Shown here piece by piece: positions 19,608 through 28,805 of a DNA stretch of 64,000 nt. Position 1 is the stretch's first letter, and each line of letters opens with the position of its first letter. The stretch is from Brevibacillus centrosporus (GTDB lineage Bacteria > Bacillota > Bacilli > Brevibacillales > Brevibacillaceae). Location of the stretch: assembly GCF_003710815.1 (NCBI RefSeq), contig NZ_RHHP01000042.1, forward strand, positions 62,001-126,000. Reading direction: 5' to 3'. The position numbers and the translations under genes were made by a program. The notes under the pieces are model-generated. The model saw only the letters and a list, made by a program, of their open reading frames with translations, had not been told where the DNA came from and ran no database searches.

Positions 19608-20237
19608 CTACCGATCATTCTTTTCTACGATTTCTTCAATGAGCTCCTCTGTCGCCATTACTCTCCCAAATACCTTGCTGATAATGTTCAGCGTCGCTTG
19701 ATGGGATTCGGAGTCGAGACCACCGTTGGCATCACTCACGAAAACCACCTTGAAGTCGCGCATAAACGCACTCCGGGCCGTACTCTCGCAGCAAATATTG
19801 GTAACCGTACCAATAATGATGACGGTATCGACCACGTGGGGACCACGAACATTTCGCAGGAGTGTCTCCAACTGAGTATTGTAAAAGGCGTCGTAGCGAT
19901 GTTTGTGTATCACATGTTCATCTGGTTGTGGTTCCAGCTCCGAGACAATCTGAATACCATCCGTAGAAGCTCTCATCCCTTTTTGTTGGAGGACAGGATT
20001 GTAAGCGGTCTCCAATGGGGAAACATCGTAGTGGTCATAGAGCACATGGGAAGTGAAAAGAACCGGAATTTCATGTTTCCTGCACGTTTCTACCAGGCGT
20101 TTCATTTGTGGAAGGAATTCACGCGCCATCGGTACCTCCATAACGGCTCCTTCCCGCACAAAATCATTTTGCATATCAACAACAATCAAGACAGCGCTTT
20201 TCTTACTAAATATCCACGGAACAGACGCGGTCTTCAC
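19608..20237 (-). CDS. Isochorismatase-family cysteine hydrolase
   Basis: 209 residues. The Asp-Lys-Cys triad of the family is visible in LIVVDMQNDFV, VIHKHRYDAFYNT and TNICCESTARSA. Relatives include nicotinamidase, isochorismatase and N-carbamoylsarcosine amidase. Its pairing with an MFS carrier beside an aromatic pathway suggests hydrolysis of an amide or ester precursor of an aromatic acid, which is an inference. GTG start at 20237, with AAGGAGGG about 8 bases upstream. Confidence 0.82.
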   Translation of the reverse strand: MKTASVPWIFSKKSAVLIVVDMQNDFVREGAVMEVPMAREFLPQMKRLVETCRKHEIPVLFTSHVLYDHYDVSPLETAYNPVLQQKGMRASTDGIQIVSELEPQPDEHVIHKHRYDAFYNTQLETLLRNVRGPHVVDTVIIIGTVTNICCESTARSAFMRDFKVVFVSDANGGLDSESHQATLNIISKVFGRVMATEELIEEIVEKNDR

Positions 20238-20268
20238 ACGTCATCCCTCCTTCTCTCGAATGCGCTTC

Positions 20269-21534
20269 CTATGCCGGAGTCTGCGTAGAAGATTGCAGTC
20301 GGATCGGAGCGGTTTCTTTTAGGGCCAATGCGGTAACACCACTGACTAGTGCACCGCCAAAAGCAATCCACAAGGGGGCTTCCAATCCCCACGCATCTGC
20401 TGCAAACCCTGCCAACGAAGGCATAATCGCCCCGCCAAAAATTTCGCCAGCAAACTGGGTGACCGAAATGGCACTTGCAACAAGATGTATCGGTAGCGAC
20501 TCTCCGGGAATAATCGCCATGAACAACGGGAAGCATCCTTGGCCTACTGCCGTCAAAAAGCCCAGCAGCATCATGACAGGCAGACCGCCATGAACGATCG
20601 CGAGCATTAGTGGGGACAAGCAAGAGATGATGCAAAAAATGATGAGAGTAGGCTTTCTGCCGAGTTTGTCAGAGATCGCAGGTGCGACAAAGCCCCATAT
20701 AAACGATCCGAAACCGATGGCAGCCATGATCAGTCCCATATCTTGCGTGCTGTATTTTGCGACGGTCGTCAAGTAAATCGGAGCAAACGTCGTAAATACG
20801 AACAACCATGTCATAAAAAAGCATGAGATCAAGGTGCACAGCAGTACGTTGCGGTTTTTATAGACCTGCAAGAAGTCTTGCTTGGTGATCTTGGTATGTG
20901 ATTTTGGGGCATTCGCCGCTTTGGCTGAAGCACCCTTTTCTGTTAGTTTTCGAGGCTCTCTCATATATTTGGCAAGGACGAAGAACATGATCAACCCGGG
21001 AATCCCGACCAGGTAAAATGCCCCTTCCCACGAATACTTCGTCGCGAAAAACGTCACGATGATGGGGGTAAACGTCGCTCCGATCAAGCCGAGGGAGCTC
21101 TGCATGAAACCGGAGTTAAATCCCCGACGCTTGGGGGTCGATTCCGCCAATACAGTCGATTGGGCGATTGGTAATACTGGTCCTTCTGCCAATCCCATCA
21201 AGCCACGGACGACGACGAGTGTCCAAAATTGGCTGACCATCCCTGAAGCAAAGGATAGGAGGGAGAACAAAAGGGTTGCTGGCAACAAAATTTTTCGCTT
21301 CGAACCGATATAATCCGAATAAGAACTGAATAAGAGTCCGGATACCGCCCAGCAAACGGCCAGAACCGATACGATCAAACCAATTTGCCCATTGGAAAGC
21401 TGCAAATCGGGGGCGATGAAAGGAAACAAGAATACGATACTAAGCCGCTCCATAAAGACAAATCCAAACGTAAAAAACATCATGAGGACGATTCCATTTT
21501 CATACCGGAAAAATGAGCGTTTTTCCTTTAACAT
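20269..21534 (-). CDS. MFS carrier, probably for an organic or aromatic acid
   Basis: 421 residues with about twelve membrane segments. The MFS signature lies in the loop between helices 2 and 3 (SSYSDYIGSKRKILLP) and VRGLMGLAEGPVLP follows in helix 4, as in anion/aromatic acid symporters. It lies 31 bases before the isochorismatase-like gene and is probably co-transcribed. Likely imports the aromatic acid or its conjugate. The ATG at 21534 has AAAGGAGG some 12 bases upstream. Confidence 0.82.
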   Translation of the reverse strand: MLKEKRSFFRYENGIVLMMFFTFGFVFMERLSIVFLFPFIAPDLQLSNGQIGLIVSVLAVCWAVSGLLFSSYSDYIGSKRKILLPATLLFSLLSFASGMVSQFWTLVVVRGLMGLAEGPVLPIAQSTVLAESTPKRRGFNSGFMQSSLGLIGATFTPIIVTFFATKYSWEGAFYLVGIPGLIMFFVLAKYMREPRKLTEKGASAKAANAPKSHTKITKQDFLQVYKNRNVLLCTLISCFFMTWLFVFTTFAPIYLTTVAKYSTQDMGLIMAAIGFGSFIWGFVAPAISDKLGRKPTLIIFCIISCLSPLMLAIVHGGLPVMMLLGFLTAVGQGCFPLFMAIIPGESLPIHLVASAISVTQFAGEIFGGAIMPSLAGFAADAWGLEAPLWIAFGGALVSGVTALALKETAPIRLQSSTQTPA

Positions 21535-21637
21535 TTCACGTATGACCTCCTTTGATTTGGTTTCCTACTGATGGTTTGCTGCGAAATCCTACTCCTTTTG
21601 AAAGGACACAGACGATCCATCTTAGAGGCATCTTAAT

Positions 21638-21651
21638 TGAAAGCGCATACA
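21638..21651 (-). promoter_or_regulatory. cre-like site upstream of the MFS gene
   Basis: TGAAAGCGCATACA fits TGWNANCGNTNWCA with one mismatch. It lies about 105 bases before the MFS start. Confidence 0.4.
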
Positions 21652-21663
21652 ACAAACAACATA

Positions 21664-21686
21664 AGCGTTCCTTTATAGGGAACGCT
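21664..21686. promoter_or_regulatory. Palindromic candidate operator upstream of the MFS gene
   Basis: AGCGTTCC and GGAACGCT form perfect 8-base arms around TTTATAG; read on the minus strand the spacer holds CTATAAA, which could be part of a -10 box. The GGAACGC core also occurs in the distal pra operator arm (GGAACGCACC), hinting at a shared regulator. Confidence 0.45.
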
Positions 21687-21741
21687 CTGATACTATTTTC
21701 TTTAAAACGGTCTCTTCTTTGGAAAAGCTCACAAAAAAAGC

Positions 21742-22250
21742 CTAGGCTGATTGAAGTAGATGATCTCTGTATTGAGCAGGGGTCATCTTTTTTAAATTCC
21801 ATTGATATCTGTAGTGGTTGTAGTAGGTCATATAGTCGTCAATCTCCCGTATTACCTCTTCCAAAGTTGCACAAGGTTTAATGGAGGCCTGGTCTTTAAA
21901 ATGGCCAAAAAAGGATTCCTAGGGTGCGTTATCCCAGCAGTTTCACCGCCTGGACATCGATTGTTTCAATCGCATTTTTTAACCAGTTTTTGAAAATCGG
22001 GGTGTGTGTAATGGGTTCCCTGATCAGAATGGATGAAGGCACCATCTGCTTTTTTGAACCTTCGGTTTTTCTTCAGCTTTTGGAGGGTGTCCGTTGCAAG
22101 GTCCATGGTGATGCGGTCTGACACATGATAAGCCAGGATTTTATTGGTTGAACTGTCCTTAAGCGTTGACAAATAGGCTTTCTTGCGTGTGCCGTAATAT
22201 AAATACGTGATGTTCGTCAATAATACCTTTCCGGGGATATTTTATAGGGA
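21742..22250 (-). pseudogene. IS3-family transposase orfB, broken
   Basis: The DDE integrase core is visible: TNITYLYYGTRKKAYLSTL (the first catalytic Asp appears as Asn), then AFIHSDQGTHYTHPDFQKL with the second Asp. The frame breaks at about 21966, and the C-terminal end YNHYRYQWNLKKMTPAQYRD reappears in another frame, ending at 21742. Not able to make an active transposase. Confidence 0.8.
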
Positions 22251-22325
22251 TTGGCCTTCCTGAAAGGACACACAATGCCGTATTTCTTAATGATTCTCCT
22301 GATCCGTTTCAGATTGTAGACAACC

Positions 22326-22692
22326 CTAAACTGCCCCTCCAGTGTCATCTTGATGGAACGGGCCCCTTTCTGCAAAACGGATCTTTTTTAACAGTTCGTT
22401 CTCCGCTTTCAGTAAGCGGTTTTGAGCTTCGAGCCTGGCATTCTTCACTTCCAGCGTCAGCTCTCCTTTAAGAGGCCTTCCTGATGATTGGCTTCTCGTA
22501 TCCTGCAGACTCAGGACACCATTTTCCCGGTAACTTGCCCGAAGATCTAATTCTTTGGAGCCCAATGATGTTCACATCGAACCCGCATTCTTCAAATATT
22601 TCCCTTGGCAGCCTACCCTTCTTGTTTTCTGTGATAAAAAGCTGCTTGAATGCATCGGTATAAGTGATTCCTTTCGATGTAACGGACTTCAC
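22326..22692 (-). pseudogene. IS3-family orfA (helix-turn-helix), broken
   Basis: MKSVTSKGITYTDAFKQLFI starts the helix-turn-helix part (22692 downward); the coiled leucine-zipper part KNARLEAQNRLLKAENELLK appears in a different frame at about 22380-22460. A frameshift therefore splits the gene. Confidence 0.75.
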
Positions 22693-22718
22693 ATAAAGTG
22701 TCTACTCTATAGGGTACA

Positions 22719-22950
22719 GTTTATTATCGGATGGCTTTCATAGTTTGTCATGTGGGTGCTTCAAGTATAGAACAGGGGAGGGGCACTTTGGGTAAAATGA
22801 CGGAAGTGTAAACTTGAAACTTGTGTTAACGATTGTACACCTGGATATCAAAGAAGTACTCAAGCTCTCCTAGGATTCACAGTATCAAACTCGATTATAT
22901 ACTCTGCTTATTGGTGATCTATCATCTATCGGACAAAAAAGCAGAGCAGA
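22719..22950. other. Intergenic stretch without a recognisable gene
   Basis: Between the IS terminus and the pxp terminator I see no coding frame with a ribosome site, no repeat and no clear promoter. Confidence 0.5.
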
Positions 22951-22957
22951 AAACAAA

Positions 22958-22985
22958 AGAAGCCCGAGCTATGCTTCTGGCTTCT
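22958..22985 (-). terminator. Terminator of the pxp operon
   Basis: On the minus strand AGAAGCC and GGCTTCT form a stem around a 14-base loop, followed by TTTTGTTTTC. It lies about 30 bases after the pxpA stop. Confidence 0.75.
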
Positions 22986-23014
22986 TCTTCTCTCTGTATC
23001 AAACATAATAAAAA

Positions 23015-23782
23015 TCAGCTCTTGGCTGCAAACGCACGCAGCTGGATTCCTGCTCGAGCAAACGCCTCATGAATATTTTGGGCAAATTCCAAGGCATGCG
23101 CCCCATCTCCATGGATACAAATGGTATCTGCCTGAATCGATACGTCGACCCCCTGTCGCGAAAGAACGCGCCCTTCTGTTACCATGCGCACCACCTGCTG
23201 CAGAGATTGTTCCTGGTCGGTGATCATGGCATCCAGCTGACTGCGCGGAGTGAGTGTTCCATCCTGCTGATAGGTTCTGTCTGCAAATACTTCGTTCGCT
23301 GTTCGCAAGCCGATGCGTTCTGCGGCCCGTGTCAATTCACTGCCTGCCAATCCAAATAAAAGGAGGGCCGGATTCACTTTGTAGACCGCTTCTGCAATCG
23401 CTTCGGCGAGCGGTGCTTTTGTCGCTGCCATATTGTAGAGCGCACCATGCGGCTTCACATGCTGCATCGTGCCTCCCTCTGCCTGAATAAACGCCTGCAG
23501 AGCCCCGACCTGATACACGACCATGTCGTACGCTTCTTGGGGTGAAATATCCATATTGCGTCGGCCAAAGCCGACGAGATCGGGTAGACCCGGATGAGCG
23601 CCAATCGCAACTGCTTTGTCCAAAGCCATGCGCACGGTTTTTCTCATCGTTGCCGGATCTCCTGCATGAAAGCCGCAGGCAATATTGGCAGAGCTGATGT
23701 AGTCTAAAATCTCTCTATCATTTCCCAAACGGTAGGCACCAAAGCTCTCGCCCATGTCGCAGTTGATATCAACGTATTTCAT
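23015..23782 (-). CDS. pxpA: 5-oxoprolinase subunit A (LamB/YcsF family)
   Basis: 255 residues, full length. The start [36 protein letters not shown] and VKPHGALYN are the signature motifs. With PxpB and PxpC it hydrolyses 5-oxo-L-proline to glutamate using ATP. It starts 3 bases after pxpC, using GGAGG at the end of that gene. Confidence 0.93.
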   Translation of the reverse strand: MKYVDINCDMGESFGAYRLGNDREILDYISSANIACGFHAGDPATMRKTVRMALDKAVAIGAHPGLPDLVGFGRRNMDISPQEAYDMVVYQVGALQAFIQAEGGTMQHVKPHGALYNMAATKAPLAEAIAEAVYKVNPALLLFGLAGSELTRAAERIGLRTANEVFADRTYQQDGTLTPRSQLDAMITDQEQSLQQVVRMVTEGRVLSRQGVDVSIQADTICIHGDGAHALEFAQNIHEAFARAGIQLRAFAAKS

Positions 23783-23785
23783 CTT

Positions 23786-24793
23786 TTACCTCCATCCAGC
23801 AGCGAGTTGCATCGCTACCCTCAGTTGTTTTAGCTCGAGCTCTCTTTCGTACAGCCATTTTTGTGCATCGCGAACAGAAACAGGCTGAAAACGAACGGTA
23901 TCACCTGGTTTGAGCTGTGCAAAAACCGGTAAATCCACCGTAGCTACATATCCGATTTTCGGGTATCCGCCGATGGTTTGACGATCCGCCAACAAAATAA
24001 TCGGTTGTCCGCTAGGGGGCACCTGGATCGTTCCTGCGGTTACGGCTTCAGAAGTCAGCTCCAGCGGGGAGGAAAGGGATAATATGGGTCCCGACAGCCG
24101 ATAGCCCATGCGATCGGACTGTGGAGTCACTTGGAACGACTGCGCCCAAAAATCCTTCTGGCTTTGATCGGTAAAATCAGGGTACTGCTCTCCCTGCATA
24201 ACCCGGATCACCGATTTTCCCATGTAGGCAAGCATGGTTTTCGGGACAAACCAGTCTGTTTGGATAAAGGGATTCGTGCCTGCCTGCTTGGCCAACTCGC
24301 TCGCGAGATATCGGCTGTAATCACCCGGAGCGCCTGATTTTACTACGTCTTTCCCCTGCAGCATTCTCCCTTCATAGCCGCCAAATCCTGCTCGGAAGTT
24401 GGTACTGCGACTTCTCATCACGACAGGAACCTCCCATCCTCCCGCCACTGCCAAATAAGCTCGACAGCCTTGTCTGACATGGGAAAACTGCAGGATACTT
24501 CCACGCCTCACCCAAACGGGGCGGTTAGCTGGCATCCGTCTCCCATCGATAGAAGGGACAAAATTCCCACCGCAAACCGCAATCAACAGATCCTCGTGAA
24601 AGAGCAGGCTCGGACCCTTTAAGGTCAGTTCGAGAACAGCGTCTGTTGGCTGGTTCCCTACGAGCATATTGGCTATTCGTGCGGCGAATGTATCCATCGC
24701 CCCTCCAACAATGACTCCATGCTGCTGATAGCCTATTCTCCCCAGGTCCTGCACCGTGGTCAAAACGCCTGGCTGAATCACCTCTACACTCAT
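23786..24793 (-). CDS. pxpC: 5-oxoprolinase subunit C (KipA/biotin-dependent carboxyltransferase family)
   Basis: 335 residues. The N-terminus MSVEVIQPGVLTTVQDLGRI and the YQQHGVIVGGAMDTFAARIAN segment are hallmarks; ILLADRQTIGGYPKIG near the C-terminus is also conserved. The ATG at 24793 overlaps the pxpB stop (ATGA) and has CAGGAGGTGA upstream, so translation is coupled. Confidence 0.92.
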   Translation of the reverse strand: MSVEVIQPGVLTTVQDLGRIGYQQHGVIVGGAMDTFAARIANMLVGNQPTDAVLELTLKGPSLLFHEDLLIAVCGGNFVPSIDGRRMPANRPVWVRRGSILQFSHVRQGCRAYLAVAGGWEVPVVMRSRSTNFRAGFGGYEGRMLQGKDVVKSGAPGDYSRYLASELAKQAGTNPFIQTDWFVPKTMLAYMGKSVIRVMQGEQYPDFTDQSQKDFWAQSFQVTPQSDRMGYRLSGPILSLSSPLELTSEAVTAGTIQVPPSGQPIILLADRQTIGGYPKIGYVATVDLPVFAQLKPGDTVRFQPVSVRDAQKWLYERELELKQLRVAMQLAAGWR

Positions 24794-25503
24794 GGAGTCA
24801 CCTCCTGTTGTTCCTGAAAGGCTTCCCAAGAAATGGGGCGAAAGCGCACCAAGTCACCTGCGCGAAGCAGACTTGGCTCCTGATCCTCCGGGCGAAACAA
24901 AGGGTGGGCCGTTCGACCGATAATATTCCATCCTCCTGGGCTCACGATTGGGTAGATCCCTGTCTGAGAGCCTCCAATCCCAACGCTTCCCCTCGGAATG
25001 GCCGTACGTGGAGTGGACCGGCGCGGAGTCGCAATCCGCTCATCCAGTCCACCCAAATAAGGAAACCCAGGCGCAAAGCCGATCATGTACACCAAGTATT
25101 GCTGCTCCGAATGAATGCGAATGACTTCTTCCGGAGCCAGTCCGCTGTGCTTTGCCACTTCTTCCAGATCGGGTCCGCATTCCCCTCCATAGCAAACAGG
25201 TATCTCCACGAGCCTCGGCTCTCTGGGAATCTCGCTTTCGGCATGCGTAATGATCTCGCGAAGGTACGCAGTGACTCTCTCATAAGGCGTTTGATCGCTT
25301 CTTGGATCATACAAAGCAACTGGATCGTAATACACAGTGACCGTCGTATACCCTGGAACGATTTCGACCATTCCCTTCGGCCGTTCGTCCTGCAAACGAT
25401 CTGACAGCGTTTTTATTTTTTGATGTGTGCTCTGGTCAATGGTGTTTCCCAGCTTGACCACAACTCCTGAATCCCCTAAAGGGAAGAACTCGTGGCTAAT
25501 CAC
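24790..25503 (-). CDS. pxpB: 5-oxoprolinase subunit B (KipI family)
   Basis: 237 residues. EFFPLGDSGVVVKLG at the N-terminus, VEIVPGYTTVTVYYDP, CYGGECGPDLEEVA, and YLVYMIGFAPGFPYLGGLDE are the family motifs. The start is a GTG at 25503 with AGAGGGG upstream; a longer ATG-like start would overlap pcp and put nothing conserved in front. The 82-base gap to pcp holds a weak terminator and two operator-like palindromes. Confidence 0.9.
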   Translation of the reverse strand: MISHEFFPLGDSGVVVKLGNTIDQSTHQKIKTLSDRLQDERPKGMVEIVPGYTTVTVYYDPVALYDPRSDQTPYERVTAYLREIITHAESEIPREPRLVEIPVCYGGECGPDLEEVAKHSGLAPEEVIRIHSEQQYLVYMIGFAPGFPYLGGLDERIATPRRSTPRTAIPRGSVGIGGSQTGIYPIVSPGGWNIIGRTAHPLFRPEDQEPSLLRAGDLVRFRPISWEAFQEQQEVTP

Positions 25504-25519
25504 CTTTCCGCCCCTCTCA

Positions 25520-25555
25520 TTCCGATTATCGGGATTATCATTCCGAATTATGGAT
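25520..25555 (-). promoter_or_regulatory. Tandem operator-like palindromes before pxpB
   Basis: TTCCGATTATCGGGA (25520-25534) and TTCCGAATTATGGAT (25541-25555) are spaced 21 bases apart, two helical turns. Both resemble the perfect palindrome TTCCGAATTTCGGAA at 32318. A GATAAT hexamer on the minus strand lies between and within them, suggesting an internal promoter. The IclR regulator encoded in the same cluster is the likely binder. Confidence 0.6.
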
Positions 25556-25562
25556 AAAGGAA

Positions 25563-25583
25563 AAGAGGAGATTCCCTCCTCTT
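25563..25583 (-). terminator. Weak terminator or attenuating hairpin after pcp
   Basis: AAGAGGA and TCCTCTT form a 7-base stem followed on the minus strand by TTCCTTTATCC. With few consecutive T residues it may allow read-through into pxpB. Confidence 0.45.
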
Positions 25584-25585
25584 GA

Positions 25586-26233
25586 TTAACTAATTTGCCC
25601 ACCCATCATCGTGATATCTTCTTCATGGGCCAGTGTCGCTTCCATAGCAATGCGCAGCCCTTTTACAATGGTTTCGACGGCCATGCTCGGTTGACCTGCC
25701 AGCCTCGCTGCCTGCTCTGGCAAATACGGAATGTGGATGAATCCTCCTCGAATGGAAGGATTCGTAGTGGCGATCCTATGCATCAATCCGTAGAACAGGT
25801 GATTGCATACAAAGGTGCCTGCCGTTTGGGAGATCGAGGCGGGAACCCCGTTTTCCCGCAGCCTCTTCACGATCGCTTTAATGGGGAGGCTCGACCAATA
25901 CGCCACCGGCCCCCCCTCTACCACAGCTGTGTCAATCGGCTGATTGCCTTCATTGTCGGGGATGCGTGCATCATTGACATTGATTGCGACCCTCTCAACG
26001 GTGAGGTCTGTTCTTCCCCCAGCCTGCCCGATACAGAAAACGATATCGGGACGTGTTTCCTCGATTGCTGCATACAAATGCTCCAGCGATTTATCAAAAA
26101 CAGTGGGAATTTGCCGTACTTCTACTTTGTAGTCCGAGGATTGATGCTCCGTTAGGCGCTTGACTGATTCCCAGGCGGGATTAATCGATTCGCCTCCAAA
26201 CGGATCAAATCCGGTGACAAGTATTGTTTTCAT
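25586..26233 (-). CDS. pcp: Pyroglutamyl-peptidase I
   Basis: 215 residues, C15 family. [17 protein letters not shown] at the N-terminus, the Glu in [19 protein letters not shown], the nucleophile in [18 protein letters not shown] and the His in [12 protein letters not shown] are all present. It removes N-terminal pyroglutamate from peptides, giving 5-oxoproline for the downstream PxpBCA. The ATG at 26233 follows GAAGGGGACC. It lies 28 bases after the IclR gene. Confidence 0.95.
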   Translation of the reverse strand: MKTILVTGFDPFGGESINPAWESVKRLTEHQSSDYKVEVRQIPTVFDKSLEHLYAAIEETRPDIVFCIGQAGGRTDLTVERVAINVNDARIPDNEGNQPIDTAVVEGGPVAYWSSLPIKAIVKRLRENGVPASISQTAGTFVCNHLFYGLMHRIATTNPSIRGGFIHIPYLPEQAARLAGQPSMAVETIVKGLRIAMEATLAHEEDITMMGGQIS

Positions 26234-26261
26234 GACTGGTCCCCTTCCCGGATGGTAGTCC

Positions 26262-27026
26262 TTATTTTGCGCCTCGCCATCCTAGTTCTCGTGAGATCTC
26301 TTCCGATGTTTTCAACAGATGCCCAATCAGGTCCGGAATCCGCTCCTTCTCAAACCTCACCTGTGGACCCGCAATGCTGATGCCAGCTACTAAACGGCCA
26401 GTATGATCAAAAATCGGAGCTGCAATCGATACCGTATCATTCTCAAGCTCCGAGTAACTGATGGTATATCCCTTTTCGCGAGCCTGCTCCAGCTCTTGCC
26501 GAAGCCGCTCTTTATCCGTAATGGTTCCATGGCCGAAGGGATTCAGCTCCGTTTCCTGCAAATACCGCTCACGTTCTTTCTCTTCTATATAAGAGAGGAT
26601 AATTCTCGAGCATGCTCCTGCATACAAAGGAGATCTCCTGCCGATCTTGGTGTAGAGCCGAACAGGGTGATTCGTATCCAGCTTCTCGATGTAGATGGCT
26701 TCCTTCCCGTCTCGGATAATCAGATTCACAGCCTCTTCTACTTGATCTCGCAGCTTCGTCATGGCTGGCAAGGCGATTTGACGAATATCCAGCCGTTCTG
26801 CGACTAGCTGACCAAACTGCAGGAACAACAGTCCGAGCGAGTATTTGCCGTCCTCACCTTTTTGCAGGAAATCCATCCCCTCCAAGGAGCCTACCATCCG
26901 ATGAATGGACGTTTTCGGAATCCCTGACAGCTCTACCATTTCGTTGAGGCTCAATCGGGAGTGCTCAATGAACAGGTTGAGCAGCTCCATCGATTTGACG
27001 ACCGTCTTGTTTTTGTTCTGAATCAT
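26262..27026 (-). CDS. IclR-family regulator of the 5-oxoproline island
   Basis: 254 residues. The winged helix ([35 protein letters not shown]) and the effector domain ([58 protein letters not shown]) are complete. It sits in the middle of the minus-strand cluster, between the DUF979 gene and pcp, so it is likely the local regulator acting at the TTCCGAATTTCGGAA-type sites. Confidence 0.88.
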   Translation of the reverse strand: MIQNKNKTVVKSMELLNLFIEHSRLSLNEMVELSGIPKTSIHRMVGSLEGMDFLQKGEDGKYSLGLLFLQFGQLVAERLDIRQIALPAMTKLRDQVEEAVNLIIRDGKEAIYIEKLDTNHPVRLYTKIGRRSPLYAGACSRIILSYIEEKERERYLQETELNPFGHGTITDKERLRQELEQAREKGYTISYSELENDTVSIAAPIFDHTGRLVAGISIAGPQVRFEKERIPDLIGHLLKTSEEISRELGWRGAK

Positions 27027-27110
27027 GGACTCTTCTTATCCCCCGTGTTCAGGTACTGTTTGTCCATATTTTATCATTTGTTTGAAGTTTAGAGAACGTA
27101 ACTTTGACTG

Positions 27111-28064
27111 TTACAGCGAAATGAAATACAACAGCGCGATGTTAAAGCATAAGAGAATCAGGGCGGTAGGCACTTGTACACGAATGACATGGTTTTTGTC
27201 TTTTAAGTCAAGTAGAGCTGCTGGCACGATGTTGAAGTTCGCTGCCATCGGCGTCATCAGAGTCCCGCAATATCCCGCAAACATCCCAATCGCCGCCAAA
27301 TGGTTGGCATCCACGCCGAATTGACCGATCAAGAGCGGGACAGCGATCCCTGCGGTCATCACCGGAAAGGCTGCAAACGCGTTGCCCATAATCATCGTAA
27401 ACAAAGCCATCCCTACACAATAAGCGAAAACGACCCAGAACAAGGAATGTGTCGGAATAATGGTGCTGACCAAATCCGAGACGACCTTCCCCACACCAGC
27501 GCTGGTGAAGATGGTTCCCAGTGTTGCCAGCATCTGTGGGAGTACTGCTGCCCAACCGATGGCTTCCAGCAAACGACGGGATTCTTTAATCGGAGTCATC
27601 GGACGGCTTTTCGTCATCACCACTCCGACAATCAAGGAGATCAACGTAGCCAGTGCCAGTGACACCAACGTAATGTTCTTTTGATCCAGAATGAACAGCT
27701 CACCGATTTTCACATCTTTCATACCAGTGGTACCGAGAATCGTAATAACCGGAATCAGCAGGGCAGGCAGGAACAGCCAGTTGCCCAATCGCTTGCGGTT
27801 CTGCTGACGCTCTTCCCCACTCGCTTCGCCATAGCTCCCTACTTTCAAGCCTCCGGCGCCCACGATAATGACCATGACAATCACGAGAAGTCCCATGACA
27901 AACGGGGGAATGACGCTGCCAAGCAGCAAGCTGATCCCATATAGAAAATAGAAGAGTCCTGACGTCACGCGTCTCGGATTTTTCTGATCGCGGAAGGTAT
28001 ACAAGCTTCCGAGCAACGTGATGATACCTAGAAAAATGTAAACCGCTTCAATCGAAAGAAACAA
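27111..28064 (-). CDS. DUF979 family membrane protein (putative permease subunit)
   Basis: 317 residues, about nine hydrophobic segments, with conserved stretches GNAFAAFPVMTAGIAVPLLI and FAGYCGTLMTPMAANFNIVP that look like the re-entrant substrate regions of ion-coupled transporters. It starts with TTG at 28064 (GGGGGAAT upstream), 3 bases after the DUF969 stop. The two families occur as neighbours, often beside pcp, so they are thought to form a two-component permease; substrate inferred as pyroglutamyl peptides or 5-oxoproline. Confidence 0.82.
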   Translation of the reverse strand: MFLSIEAVYIFLGIITLLGSLYTFRDQKNPRRVTSGLFYFLYGISLLLGSVIPPFVMGLLVIVMVIIVGAGGLKVGSYGEASGEERQQNRKRLGNWLFLPALLIPVITILGTTGMKDVKIGELFILDQKNITLVSLALATLISLIVGVVMTKSRPMTPIKESRRLLEAIGWAAVLPQMLATLGTIFTSAGVGKVVSDLVSTIIPTHSLFWVVFAYCVGMALFTMIMGNAFAAFPVMTAGIAVPLLIGQFGVDANHLAAIGMFAGYCGTLMTPMAANFNIVPAALLDLKDKNHVIRVQVPTALILLCFNIALLYFISL

Positions 28065-28067
28065 AGC

Positions 28068-28766
28068 CTATTCCCCCTTCCCTGCGGATTTGTTCTGCTT
28101 ATTCCCAAACCTGCGATCCAGCGAGCGGTCCAGCATATTCAAACGAATACTGTGAACGATGAGGGCCGCGATCGCGGTAGGAATCGCCCACATGGCCATC
28201 TGGAGTGGATCGGACGGAATGTTGTTCTGGTCGAAAAAGCCTTTCATGAGCAAGATGGCGCCAATCGCGATAAAGACATCTTCTCCGAAAAATACACCGA
28301 TATTGTCTGCTGCTGCAGAGTGTGCACGGATATTTTGACGCACATCGTCGGGAAGATCTTTACCGTACTTGGCTTCTGCCGCCCCTTCCGCCATCGGCGC
28401 TACCAACGGCCGAACCATTTGCGCATGTCCACCTATAGACGTCAGTCCGAATACGGCTGCTACTTCGCGAATAAAGAAATACACGTTGATGATTCTGCCC
28501 GCTGTCGCCGCCTTGATCTTGGCCACAACCGACTCAGCTTGCTCACGAAGGCCATAGCGCTCCAGCAAACCGATGACTGGCAGCGTAGCGATAAAAATCG
28601 CCATGTACCGGTTGGTGGTAAAGGCTTTTCCAAACTGCTCAATGATGTCAAAAAGAGATTGCTGGGCCACAAGCCCTGTGACAAGACCTGCTACCGTAAC
28701 TACCAAAAGTGGATTTAACCGTACAATGAAGCCAATGATAACAATCGCAACGCCAATCAGAACCAT
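28068..28766 (-). CDS. DUF969 family membrane protein (putative permease subunit)
   Basis: 232 residues with about six hydrophobic segments: an N-terminal LIGVAIVIIGFIVRLNPLLVV and a conserved GLTSIGGHAQMVRPLVAPMA loop followed by AHSAAADNIGVFFGEDVFIA. ATG at 28766 has GGGAG upstream. It lies 39 bases after the metallopeptidase gene and is fused by position to DUF979. Confidence 0.82.
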   Translation of the reverse strand: MVLIGVAIVIIGFIVRLNPLLVVTVAGLVTGLVAQQSLFDIIEQFGKAFTTNRYMAIFIATLPVIGLLERYGLREQAESVVAKIKAATAGRIINVYFFIREVAAVFGLTSIGGHAQMVRPLVAPMAEGAAEAKYGKDLPDDVRQNIRAHSAAADNIGVFFGEDVFIAIGAILLMKGFFDQNNIPSDPLQMAMWAIPTAIAALIVHSIRLNMLDRSLDRRFGNKQNKSAGKGE

Positions 28767-28805
28767 ACTAAAACTCCCTTCAAACGATGGTGGATGTGGT
28801 TTTTC

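Larger units (their letters stand above)
21690..22718 (-). mobile_element. Degenerate IS3-family (IS150-type) insertion sequence
   Basis: One terminus is recognisable at 22718, where the minus strand begins TGTACCCTATAGAGTAGACA, a common IS150-type inverted repeat. Inside are remnants of orfA and orfB in several frames. The opposite terminus is not clear; a poor match starts near 21688. The element separates the aromatic island from the 5-oxoproline island. Confidence 0.75.
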
